Shown: piece after piece, positions 54,966 to 64,000 of the stretch | Layout of the letters: every line of letters starts with the position of its first letter | Numbering within the stretch: the stretch's first letter is position 1 | NCBI RefSeq assembly: GCF_004798865.1 | Contig: NW_025335268.1 | Location: forward strand, 110,843,027-110,907,026 | Length of the DNA: 64,000 bases | Reading direction: 5' to 3' | From: Varanus komodoensis | Taxonomy: Eukaryota > Chordata > Lepidosauria > Squamata > Varanidae | Program-made: the position numbers and the translations under genes | The notes under the pieces: model-generated | What the model saw: the letters and a program-made list of their open reading frames with translations, nothing else | What the model was told of the DNA's origin: nothing | Databases searched by the model: none

Positions 54966-57127
54966 AAAACATAATCCATTTTTTTCCTGAGCTGTTAATT
55001 ACACAAGTGAATCATGTTTATAGAAGTTCAAATATCATGAACACAACTGACTTTCTCATCCATGTCTTTTTTGAAACTTAGTTAATGCTAATTCATTTTG
55101 CTTATTTCTTTAGAAGTTGTGTACTTTCTACAGAACCATGTAGATAGGGATTGCTCTTGAAAGCCTTTTAAAAATTGGAGTAGCAACAGTAAAAAGGCAC
55201 CATCCTCAAGCAGTGGGTATTCACCATTCCTGAAGAAGACTGTACATCTCCCTAACCAACATACACACAAACACAGGTAGAGTTTCCGACAAACATTCAG
55301 CCAGATCATTTTAGAGTCTGGACTTGGTGCTCTTATGTGAGGTGAGTGAGCATTAGATAGCCAGTTGGGAAGCAAACAGCTGGCATTTTTCTTTGACCTC
55401 CTCCTATCACCAGTCTATGCTTTCAAACGGCTGTTACATTCTTGATATGAGGAGAATCACTTGTCAGTGCTCATTAAAAAACAAAAAAAACCCAAGCATG
55501 TTCAATGTTGCATTTCAAACTTATTTAAATTACATAAGCATTATGCCTACAGGCATAAAATGGAGTTTGCATCACTGCCTTCCTGCTTCTCTCTGGATAA
55601 TCATTTTAAGGGGCCTGGGTTGTAGGCCCTAGACACTTAGTCTTAGTTTCACCTCTGCCTTCTCTTGCAAAAAGACTACCCATTTTACAAGGATGGGATG
55701 GAACAGGACTTGATAACACACTGCAGCTGCTGAACAAAGCTAGTGCCAGTGTAGTCCTAGACATAAAATCTGGATTTTCCATTGTTGTCTTCTGGAAAGG
55801 CCCTAACAAGAGACAATATGAATATGTTTTTCTTTTCTGACGTTTTCATCTAATTATCATTTTCATCTCTTTCCAGCTGATATATGTGGTTATTCTTCAC
55901 TTCAAGGGGGGAGGGGTACTGCTTAAACAACAGGAACTGATCTTCCCTTTCAAAGTAAAAATTAAGAAGAATTGATGAAGAAACACAGCAGCCCAATAAT
56001 AGAATTTGATCCCCCAAATTCTATTATTGTGTTTCTCCTTCCAATCCAAGGATGAAGAAATAATGGCTCTATACAGGAGCTGAGAACAGCAGTGAAAGCA
56101 ATGGTTTCGATCCTGACTTACTCATGCTTAGAGAAGACCATTTATGACTAACTTAGGTTCAACTAATTTCAATAAACATGATTAAGTATGGATCCAGTGT
56201 GTGGAAAATTGCAAGTAAGAACGAAAGGGGGAAGCTAAGGCAGGACAGTAAAGAACAGAAGAGGTAAATGGGAGGATGAACTCCCAGGGCATTTTCAGGT
56301 AAAATCAGCTTTAAATTGGCTCCAGAGATCCACAATGCTTTCCGTGCATGCTCAATTGCTTCCCTAAATTCCATCTTTCCTTGCTATCACCCAGAAGTGA
56401 TATAAAGAATGCGTGAATGAGTGAGAGAGGGTCTTTTATTGTCATGGATTGAGAAATAAAAAGGTGTAGGGATATGGCAGATAGTTCTTTGAAAACATAA
56501 AATGGCGTAAATGTTAATGCAGGATCTATTCTGAGACATTTTTATGAAATAGCAAATACATCTAATTAAAATAGGTTCTTAATTCACTTTGCAGACACTG
56601 GGAAGGTCACGGGTGAGGATGGAACTCAGGTTTGCCAGGTACTAGACTCGTCCTGATTTTTAACATAAAACAATTGCATGTTATGATCTACATGCAGATT
56701 GCCAAAAAACTCCTACAAAGAAACACTGCTTATATAGAAATTGTTAATGTGAAACCACTCTAAGAAACTTCTGATCATCCAAAGTTACTGAGGGTATGTG
56801 ACACACTTTTTTTTTAAATGAGCGTATCAAAAGGTAAAGCATGTACATGGCAAATGCATTTGCAAACATGCACATTACACAAGTGTGCACATCACAGAAC
56901 TGACTTTGGCTTTGTCTCCCTAGTGATATAATGTTCTCATGACACCAATGTGTGGATGCACCTCCTGATGAGCCTCCACAGCAAAGACAGAAGGTCATGC
57001 CCAGCTACTTACTCACTGTGGTAAGTGGCTGGGCATTCTTTCCAATCTTTCATAGATGAAAACAGGCACACACTTGTAACACCCATTTCATAAAAAGGAT
57101 AACACCATGTGAATAACCTTCCCCACT
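54966..57127. other. Unassigned 2.2 kb with a short hairpin
   Basis: No gene or TE recognised. A perfect 15-bp hairpin lies at 55994-56029. Confidence 0.45.
55994..56029. repeat. Perfect 15-bp hairpin
   Basis: CAATAATAGAATTTG (55994-56008) and CAAATTCTATTATTG (56015-56029) flank the six-base loop ATCCCC. Beyond a small bulge the arms continue: GAAACACA on the left and TGTGTTTC on the right. Confidence 0.9.
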
Positions 57128-57220
57128 CCATTATTACAAGCTGCCCTGCATGTCATTTTTCTTGATAGAATGGTGGGATACAAAACAAATTAATGAATAA
57201 ACAAATACATTCAATATACA
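57128..57220 (+). mobile_element. L2-like 3' tail
   Basis: TTACAAGCTGCCCTGCATGT, then GATAGAATGGTGGGATACAA and AATAAACAAATAC. Very like the tail at 24120-24205 (AAGCTGCCATGACTGC...TTCTTGGTAGAAAAGTGGGGCAC). Confidence 0.75.
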
Positions 57221-57624
57221 TTGATAAAGGACCTACTTTGACTACTAAATGCATTTACTCTGCAAACAACCTGGCCTCTATTTGTTTTAAAACCAAGATG
57301 GTGTTAGTTTTTGGCTAAAGATACTGTAGAAAACCATAATTGTTCTATGTTATGACCAGTTCAAGCTGCATCTCAGTAACTGTAGGGAGTAAGTTTACAG
57401 GTTGTGGACTACATGGTGACTGTTCATGCACATGTCTTTGCAGGCATGAGCACCGCTATGAAATACATGCATCCACCCCAGCTCATGTATTTATTTCACT
57501 TCTTAGAAACACTTGGAGCCCTGAGGAATGGCATTCTAGCATCTCGTACCAATAACATTTTAGAAAGGTGCCCCTGAGGTTTTGGATGATACTGTTCTTC
57601 TGCTGCCAGTGTTAAAAAGATTCA
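57221..57624. other. Unassigned
   Basis: Nothing recognised. Confidence 0.5.
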
Positions 57625-58580
57625 ACAGCCAGTGTTCATTCATTCATTTCATTTCTAAGCTGCTCAGTGGTAAAGCTCTATGGTCAGTTCACAAAAATTA
57701 AAACACAAAACAGAACATGACAAAGGCATAAGATAAAATCTGCAGCATGCAAAATGTCAAAGTCATTTAAAATAAATTTACAATAATTAACAATAAAATA
57801 CCTGCACCTGCTAAAACAGCTGATTTTGCAAGCTTCTTCCTACTCTTATCAAATGCCTGGGGGTAGAGGAAAGTGTTAACCTGGCACTGAAAAGACTTTG
57901 GTGCCATGCAGGCCTCAATAGGGAACATTCCACAACTGGCTTCGTGGGCACCACACAGTTCACCCTCTGAACCTCCTTTGGTGGAAGCACCTATAGGACA
58001 ACCTCAGATTGTAGTGTAAGGATGGGGTCATACTGGAAGAGGTCCTCTATTGGGAGAGCTACTGCAGTCCATAAATGCGCAAGGCTTTATAAGTCAGAAG
58101 GAGCACCTTGAATTGGGTTTGAAGCATACAGGAAGCCAGTGCAAACAGGCTAGAATTGGTTGAATATTGGCTTCTTGGTCCCTGCTATTGATCTAGCTGG
58201 CTTGCTTTGCACAAGATACAGCTTCCAAGATACAGTTTTTACACAAGATATTTCTTCAGAGAAAGACCCACACAGAAAGCTTTGCAGTAATCTAACTTGT
58301 TATCTGAGCATATACTACAGATGCCATATTATTATTAATCACATAGGAATGTAGTTGGGCTATCAGCCAAAGCTGATTGAAGGCACTGCATGCCACTGAA
58401 TATACCTGAATGCTCAAGTGGCCATGATGACTCCAGGAGAACCGGAAGAGAATTCACACCCCATGCTCAGTCAGAGAATTCACCACTAACCATAACTCAG
58501 TCTTTTTTAGATTCAGTTTCAGTTTCTTAGTCCTCATCCTCTCCATTGTTGCAATATGGTGCATACTACATGTGGAATTA
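57625..58580 (-). mobile_element. L2-clade LINE 3' half, degenerate
   Basis: The tail TTCATTTCATTTCTAAGCTG is at 57640. The minus-strand order then matches 52771-54122 read the same way: GGCTTTATAAGTCAGAAGGA then CACCTTGAATTGGG (family K-A-L-N...F-R-V-L), GGAAGCCAGTGCAAACAGGC, the TAGCTGGCTTGCTTTGCAC block, TTTGCAGTAATCTAACTTG, and TAACTCAGTCTTTTTTAGAT then TCAGTTTCAGTTTC (K-L-K-L-N-P-D-K region) at 58490-58530. Old and frame-broken. Confidence 0.75.
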
Positions 58581-59199
58581 GAGGCAAGGACTTTTCTTCA
58601 CTTCAGCTCAGGCAGCCAAAACAAACAAAAAACACGAAAAGGTTCTAGGGCCACCATAACTTATATGCTTTCTCAAGGATGCCATCTTGGCCCAAATGTA
58701 TCCCAGAATTGGAAAGGGCAAGCAAGGCGATTAGTGGCAGTGCCAACCAGCTTTTCCTTTCAGACCTAGTTTGCGCAGATCTTTGATGGGTGGAAGAAGT
58801 TTGCTGTGCTCTGGTTCTGGGTGGGGAGAGGAGGAAGTGCTGCTTCTATCGTAGGTCACCAACAGAGAAGCATACCCACCTAAGTGGAAGTTGTCTGTGT
58901 GTACATAGGCTGTTGCAGCTCAGAATCTGGTTAGTAGTTGGCACCGGTGTACTCCCAAAGATCAGTACCAATGCGGTCAGGAGGGACTTGGATGCTTGTC
59001 TTTGATGTTTGAGGGCCTAACCAGTCTCTCATCCTCTGCGATTTCCCAAGATCGAAGAATTGTAGCTACCTGATCACCAAGGTGGAAGGAGGTTCCGAGT
59101 TCTACCTCCAGTCTCCAGTCCTCTCCGATTCTCCGAGATTTGCACGGGTAGGGGAAACGAACAGCGGTGTGGAACAATTTAGCCGTCAAATGAAGGTAG
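58581..59199. other. Unassigned sequence leading into the CpG island
   Basis: May include further decayed L2 sequence up to about 58760. From about 59100 the G+C and CpG content rises. Confidence 0.45.
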
Positions 59200-60800
59200 A
59201 TAAATGGGCGTTCGCTTGGCCACGGGGCCGCGGTGGCCACGTGCAGAGCACGGAGGAAAGCTGCTGGGGGCCGGGGGCGGAGCGATCCTGCAGCATCGCC
59301 CCGCCCACTCCGCTTCTTCCTTGCACAAGGCCAGCGGGAAGGAAAAGCGGGTGTGGTGGGCAAGAGCTGGAAAAGGAGCCAAAGGATTCGCTGCCGCCGC
59401 GCAGCTTTTGGGGACTCTGACGCGGAGCTGGAGGGGGCGGGCACGCTGGCACGCTGCTGCCGCTCTCCCCCCTCCCGCTTCCTCCCTCCGAGGCAAACCG
59501 GAGCAGCAGGCTCCTTCCCGGCGCCCCCGCGCGTGCTCGCTTTACAGAGGTAGCCTGCCGCCCCGGGGGAAGAGGCGCCTCGCTCGCCGCGTGTCCTTTT
59601 GGACCAGGGGTCGCTCCGCGCGCTCGTGCCCGCGCGCGCGCGCGCGCACACGTCTGCCGGGGTGGCAGCAAGCGATTCTTCTCCGTTTTCCGGCAGGCGC
59701 CGTCGTCGGACCTGGTGCGAAAGGCTGCGTTCGTCAAGGCTCTTCGCATCCCTTTAGGGACGGGCTACGAAGGGGGCTCGGCGCGGGAGCGCTCTCTTCA
59801 CCCCCGCGGCGCCCCTTGCACCTGTGCATGAAAGAGGCTGCCGCCGTGAGGAGGCCGCTTGACCCCCGGGGGGGAGCCCCAACAGCGCCTCCGACCCCTG
59901 CCAGGGTAGGAGAAACTCCGCGGCCGCCTCCGCGCTCCTCGTGGCCAGCCGACGCCGCGGAGATGTGAAGCAGCCCTCCTTCCGCGTGCCCTTGTGGAGG
60001 CTCGCTCCTGCGCCCGCTCTGACAGATGCGCCGGGAGTGGGCTGGATCGACCCCCTCCTTCCTTTACGCTGCCGTTTCCGCGGCGGCGGCAGGAGCCCCC
60101 TTTCTTCGCTCGTCGCCTCGGCCCTGAAGGATTTACTGGATGAAGAACTTGCTCTTGGGGTGGTTGCCTCGGGGGTCTGGCAAACGGAGAGACTTCAGCT
60201 GACAAGGTACCTGTTCCCCAGACCTCCGTGTAGGGGCGAGTGAAATCTCCCCCCGGATGCTCACCTGAGAGGTATCCGCATCGTGATCTAGTATGGGGGA
60301 GGGGAGCCCCAAAGGAGGGAAGCCGCCCTCCTGCTGCCTCCCTCGGTCTCCCCGTCCTTTTCCTCCTTTCCCCAGACCCCATAAACGGAAGACCCCCGAT
60401 CTCTGTATAGGCTTCGCGATCTCTGTTCTCTGCAGGCAGCGGGGAGTGAACGGATAGATTCCCCATCCTGCAATGGGAGGGTTTTCGCGGGACTGCGTCC
60501 TTTCTGGGAAGGGGCTGCTCGCTCCTTATGGTCGAGCTGCTGTAGGGGCGTGTTAGCTGTGGTGGAAGCGCCGCGCGCTTCGGCGGCATCCTCATGGCCG
60601 AGCCAGGAGCCTGGCTGCTGGGGAAGTCGCTCTTGGCGGCTTCCTTCTCTCCCGAGTCGAGTTGGAGGTGGCCGCTGCTTGGTGGCGAATAGCACGGAGG
60701 GGGCTTCGGCTGATCTGGGTGGGCGAGGGAGGCAATGGAGTGAGCTCCCCAGGGTGCTGCCGCTGCTGGTAGTAACCAGATGAAATGCAGTGGTTGCTAG
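59200..60800. promoter_or_regulatory. CpG island, probable host promoter and first exon(s)
   Basis: The only long GC- and CpG-rich stretch outside a LINE: densest from about 59210 to 60240, tapering to about 60800. It holds GC-box words (GGGGGCGGAGC near 59275, GGAGGGGGCGGG near 59430, CCCCGCCC near 59300) and a (CG)n tract at 59631-59647. In vertebrates such an island in AT-rich DNA usually marks a promoter. Candidate splice donors exist on both strands: ACAAG|GTACCT at 60206/60207 on plus, and a stronger CAG|GTGAGC at 60265/60264 on minus. Open frames of up to 265 codons on both strands are the expected by-product of few AT-rich stop codons and match no protein I know. Direction and gene are therefore undetermined; bidirectional transcription is possible. 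Confidence 0.75.
59631..59647. repeat. (CG)n tract in the CpG island
   Basis: Alternating CGCG dinucleotides followed by CACACG; alternating purine-pyrimidine DNA of this kind can adopt the Z form. Confidence 0.85.
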
Positions 60801-62087
60801 GGAGAGAAAGCAGCGCTGCAAAAGAAAAGCGAGTGGGGCAGCATTCACTGCTCCTCTGTAGCCTTTGGAGCTCCATTCCTTTGGAGCGAGGGTCTGGGGA
60901 GGCAAGGCTCGAGGTGGCAGGAGCTTCTGCTATGGTTGGGAGCAGGAGATGCCCCTGTTCGGCACTTGTGCCATGGGAAATGTGCAGTTCCAGGTGTGGG
61001 AGGTGCCCCTCCGGATTGCGCCTTTGGGGGATGGTGGGGGCTTTGCACTGTGCCCTCAGTGCAGACATTCTCACCGTGCTGCGAAGGGAGAGGGTGTGAG
61101 CAAGTGGGGAAAGGTGTCTTATTGGCCACACTATTTCTGTGAGTGGCATGGAGAGAGAAATGGACTCTGTGGCGCTGCAGAGCCGGAGAACTGATGCTTC
61201 CACTCCCTGCTGGGTCTATGTGTGTCTAGGTGGCATGTTGGGCCCAGTCCCCACCATCACAGCAACAAGCAGAAGAGGAGAGCTGTGCAAGTGAAGTACA
61301 GTGAAAAGAGCAGCACTTTGTCCCCTACTTTACTCACCTGCACATTCTCTCTCTCCCTCCCTCTGAAGGATGCAGGCAGGGCAGTGCAGAGTGGGTGCAG
61401 TTCCAGAAGGCAGCCCAGTGGAAGGCAGAGGTGCCTTTGGTTCACTGATTCTGGGTGGCCCTGCTTGACCGAGGCTTTCATGCCCTGCTGTACAAAGAGA
61501 GAGAATGAATAGGAAAAAAGATGGCAGTGCTTGCCCTTGCTCTGGGTGATACCACTGTGGTGAGTGGACCTAATCCTCCTGCCTACCGCACTGCCTGCAG
61601 GGAGAGCACAAACAAGTGGCAAGGGAAAGGTACCTCTTCTAGGATAAATTGGTCTCTGCACAATGGCTTGCCTTTTCTTAGCAGTATGGTGGGAAACACA
61701 CCCTTTTTTCTTTCTCTCTTCCCCTCTCTGAGGCTCTAGCTCCTCATTTACCCTCTCTCACTTGCGTGGACCTCAGAAGAGCTCTCTTCTCTGACCTCTG
61801 CTTAGTTACATGTTTCTACTCTCCCTCTCCCATCCTCCACCAATCCAAGAGAGGGTAGTGAACAATTAGTGGCATTTCCTTTTACAAAGCACTGTGAGCC
61901 CCAGACCCTGGTTCATGCCAACATCTCCCCCTTGGTTTTGGCATCATGGTGGGGACAGTTGTGCTGGAAGGCCACTCAAGGCATGTTGTTGATGTCTCCT
62001 GATAAATGGAACCAACCCTGTAGAGTACAGAGGACTCAGTTTACTGGGCCCAAGATCAACTGCTGTGTTACCCACATACAGTGAGTG
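60801..62087. other. Unassigned shore of the CpG island
   Basis: Moderate G+C, no recognised exon. The frames of 68-134 codons overlap on both strands without motifs. Probably intronic or 5' flanking. Confidence 0.45.
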
Positions 62088-62172
62088 AGAGAATGTTGGA
62101 AACAGAGCGAGTCAGAAGAGATTCCTTGGCCATCTAGTCTGACCAGCTCCACTCATGAAATACCTACCTAAT
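62088..62172 (-). mobile_element. CR1 3'-terminal fragment
   Basis: GAAACAGAGCGAGTCAGAAG, then CCTTGGCCATCTAGTCTGAC and CAGCTCCACTCATGA, is the reverse complement of the CR1 end at 45090-45170 (CATGAGTGGAGCTGG...). Confidence 0.85.
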
Positions 62173-63632
62173 GTTCTAATATTCTGCTTGCTTCACACAT
62201 CCCTTCTCCTTGATTGAGTACCATGTGGTGTAGTTTAGGCCTAACTGCATCATCTGAAAGGGCCAGTGAGATGGAAGGCCAGCAAGCTGGAAGAGGCTTC
62301 TCTCTCTGGGAAATACCGCATTGTAGAAAAATAAGCAAGTTATTGGAGATCCCAGCACTCTAACTCACACAATCTCTGTGAGCTGGCCTGCTGGTCCAAG
62401 AAGAGGGTGAGGGGGCAGAGCCAGAAGCCGCTGCTGCCTTCATTTGCTCCATTTATTTTTTCTCTTTCAGCAGTGTAGTTGAATATAGCTCAAATATTCC
62501 AGTGCATTTGGGACTGGTCAGTGGGGCCTCCTCAGGTACTGGGCCCTTGGCAGACAATCCCCATTGCCATCTTATTAGGCTTGTGAATGAGTGTCAGAGA
62601 GAACAGGCTAACCTTATGGCTTCAAAGCATGCCAGACATTAAAAATACATATGCAGATAATAATATTAGACTATTTTATCTTGTACTTGCCAGGGATAAT
62701 TGAAACACATGTGTACACTCACACACAAGGACCTACTCTTCTTTTCATTGTCTGCAGGAAGGAAATGAACTGGGATTTTCTCACATATGTGTCACCTAAA
62801 GAGCAGGATGTGCAAACAAAATGGGAGAGCTGATAGCTAGAATTGCATTGATTTCAGTGCAGTTCAAACTGTCCTCAATGGTAATTGCTCTGATATGATA
62901 TGGAGGCAGCACCACTCTCTTTTTTGTTTAAAAATAGTTAAAAACCTTAAATAGTTTTATGTTAAACATTTCTTTGATCCATCTCATGTTGTTGTGAAGT
63001 GTGTTTATACCCTCTTAAGTGTGGCTAGAGACATACATCTTTCAACTCATCAAGAGACCTCTTCCTCCACCCTACTCATCCCAATGGCTTATGACTCAGA
63101 GTGGTTTGCCTTTTTTGGTGTAAATGTGAAAGAGATGTCTGTAGTCCACCTTTGCAGTTTTTTTTTCTAACCATCCATGTTCATTAAACACCCACAATGT
63201 GCTTGTCATTAGGCAAAATGTTTGTTGAAGCTGGATTACATTTGCCTTGTAACTGTATATAGTCAGCCAAAGTATTTCTCAAGTGAGTTCACATAAGACA
63301 TGTTGGGATACTGGGGTTCAATGTTAAATATGTATATGGTTCAAATGTTTCTTTTGATATCCAGAGATGTCAGTCGAGGCAATCTTTTATTCCAGATTTG
63401 CTTTCAATTATTGCAAAAAACATGCCTACAGGTGGGAAATACTGCACTGTGGAATATTCCTTTTCAAGTTTCCAAGCAGTTTTGCCTTTTTTCTGGATAT
63501 TCCATTCCTTTCCTATTGGTTTTCCTTTAAACCCCTCCCCCGCAAACACACACTCAAGAGTCAGTTAGCATCCTTCACTCACTGAGAATGCTCAATCTTC
63601 ATTGTGTTGTTTTGGGTGTTCCCTTTCCTTAG
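62173..63632. other. Unassigned, probably intronic or intergenic
   Basis: No gene or TE recognised except a weak match to the 300-480 repeat at about 62520-62575. Confidence 0.45.
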
Positions 63633-63760
63633 AATGCAATCCTATTTAGAAAGAAATAGGAAAGTTTAGAAAGAAAAAAGGCCTATTTCTCCCAGCATGT
63701 CATCACATGCTAGAGCATGCTGGGAGCAGCAGACTTCTAATCTTGTACAGGATTGTACCT
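63633..63760. repeat. Fold-back (MITE-like) repeat, ATGCAATCC family
   Basis: The left end ATGCAATCCTATTTAGAAAG and the reverse-complemented right end AGGTACAATCCTGTACAAGA are inverted copies. The interior has CCCAGCATGTCATCACATGC, then TAGAGCATGCTGGGAG, a second nested palindrome. Confidence 0.6.
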
Positions 63761-64000
63761 TTAGAATCATTTTATATGGTTTTCTTTATTTCTACATACT
63801 TCTGCAGACTGTCTGTTTCTCCCTCTGGACAATATTTCATTTTTTAGCGGGAGAAGAGCTTCCTTTCCCATCCCTTCACACCTGACTGAATTGCCAGGAG
63901 TCTCAACCTGTCCACTGGTTTTTCTAAGCCCCTTGTGGAAGAAGCAATAATAAGCCGCTGCTTTAACTATGGTGTCCCTGGTACGACAGAAAGATGGATG
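63761..64000. other. Unassigned
   Basis: Nothing recognised. Confidence 0.5.

Noticed and set aside
59798-60595. Minus-strand 265-codon frame and other long frames in the CpG island (for example 59204-59968)
   Set aside because: Long frames overlap on both strands and in several phases, are Arg/Pro/Gly-rich and contain no known motif. This is expected where stop codons are rare because of high G+C.
1-64000. CRISPR arrays, operons, prophage or other prokaryotic systems
   Set aside because: Codon, repeat and composition features are those of a vertebrate genome; no regularly spaced repeats were seen.

Overview
This window looks like gene-poor, repeat-rich nuclear DNA from a squamate reptile (lizard or snake). 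The evidence is the combination of repeats: a Sauria-type tRNA SINE with a BovB-like end (22683-23037), BovB/RTE LINE fragments, many CR1 and L2-clade LINE pieces, SINEs whose head derives from 5S rRNA, tRNA-headed SINEs with an L2-like tail, and hAT and Tigger-like DNA transposons. I recognise no intact host protein-coding gene. There are no prokaryotic features, tRNA genes, rRNA genes or CRISPR arrays.

Layout. 0.5-8.5 kb is a stack of CR1 LINEs in both orientations, one of them carrying a probable solo LTR and an L2 tail. 8.5-13 kb is mostly unassigned, with one SINE and two fold-back repeats. 13-27 kb holds L2 3' ends, two BovB pieces, the Sauria SINE inside an L2, a 5S-derived SINE split by an L2, and a 405-bp hAT-type MITE with a near-perfect 8-bp target duplication. 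27-36.5 kb has a CR1 with RT joined directly to its 3' end, a Tigger-like MITE, a tRNA-derived SINE with a perfect hairpin, a possible LTR-element fragment, and a 2.5-kb hAT transposon split by an inserted CR1. 40.0-43.0 kb is the best preserved element, an L2-clade LINE with endonuclease and a 661-codon reverse-transcriptase frame; a relative on the minus strand lies at 52.8-54.1 kb. 50.26-51.04 kb is a non-autonomous hAT with a perfect 8-bp target duplication.

About 59.2-60.8 kb is a strong CpG island, the only likely host regulatory element. It should be the promoter and non-coding first exon of a gene lying mainly outside the window, but I cannot identify the gene or be sure of its direction. 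The rest is AT-rich intergenic or intronic sequence.

The main result is a layered insertion history: LINEs in LINEs, a SINE in a LINE, a LINE in a SINE, a LINE in a DNA transposon, and a DNA transposon in an unidentified coding-like stretch. I found no convincing new biological system. Boundaries of old elements are good to about 10-50 bases; family names rest on remembered motifs, not searches.
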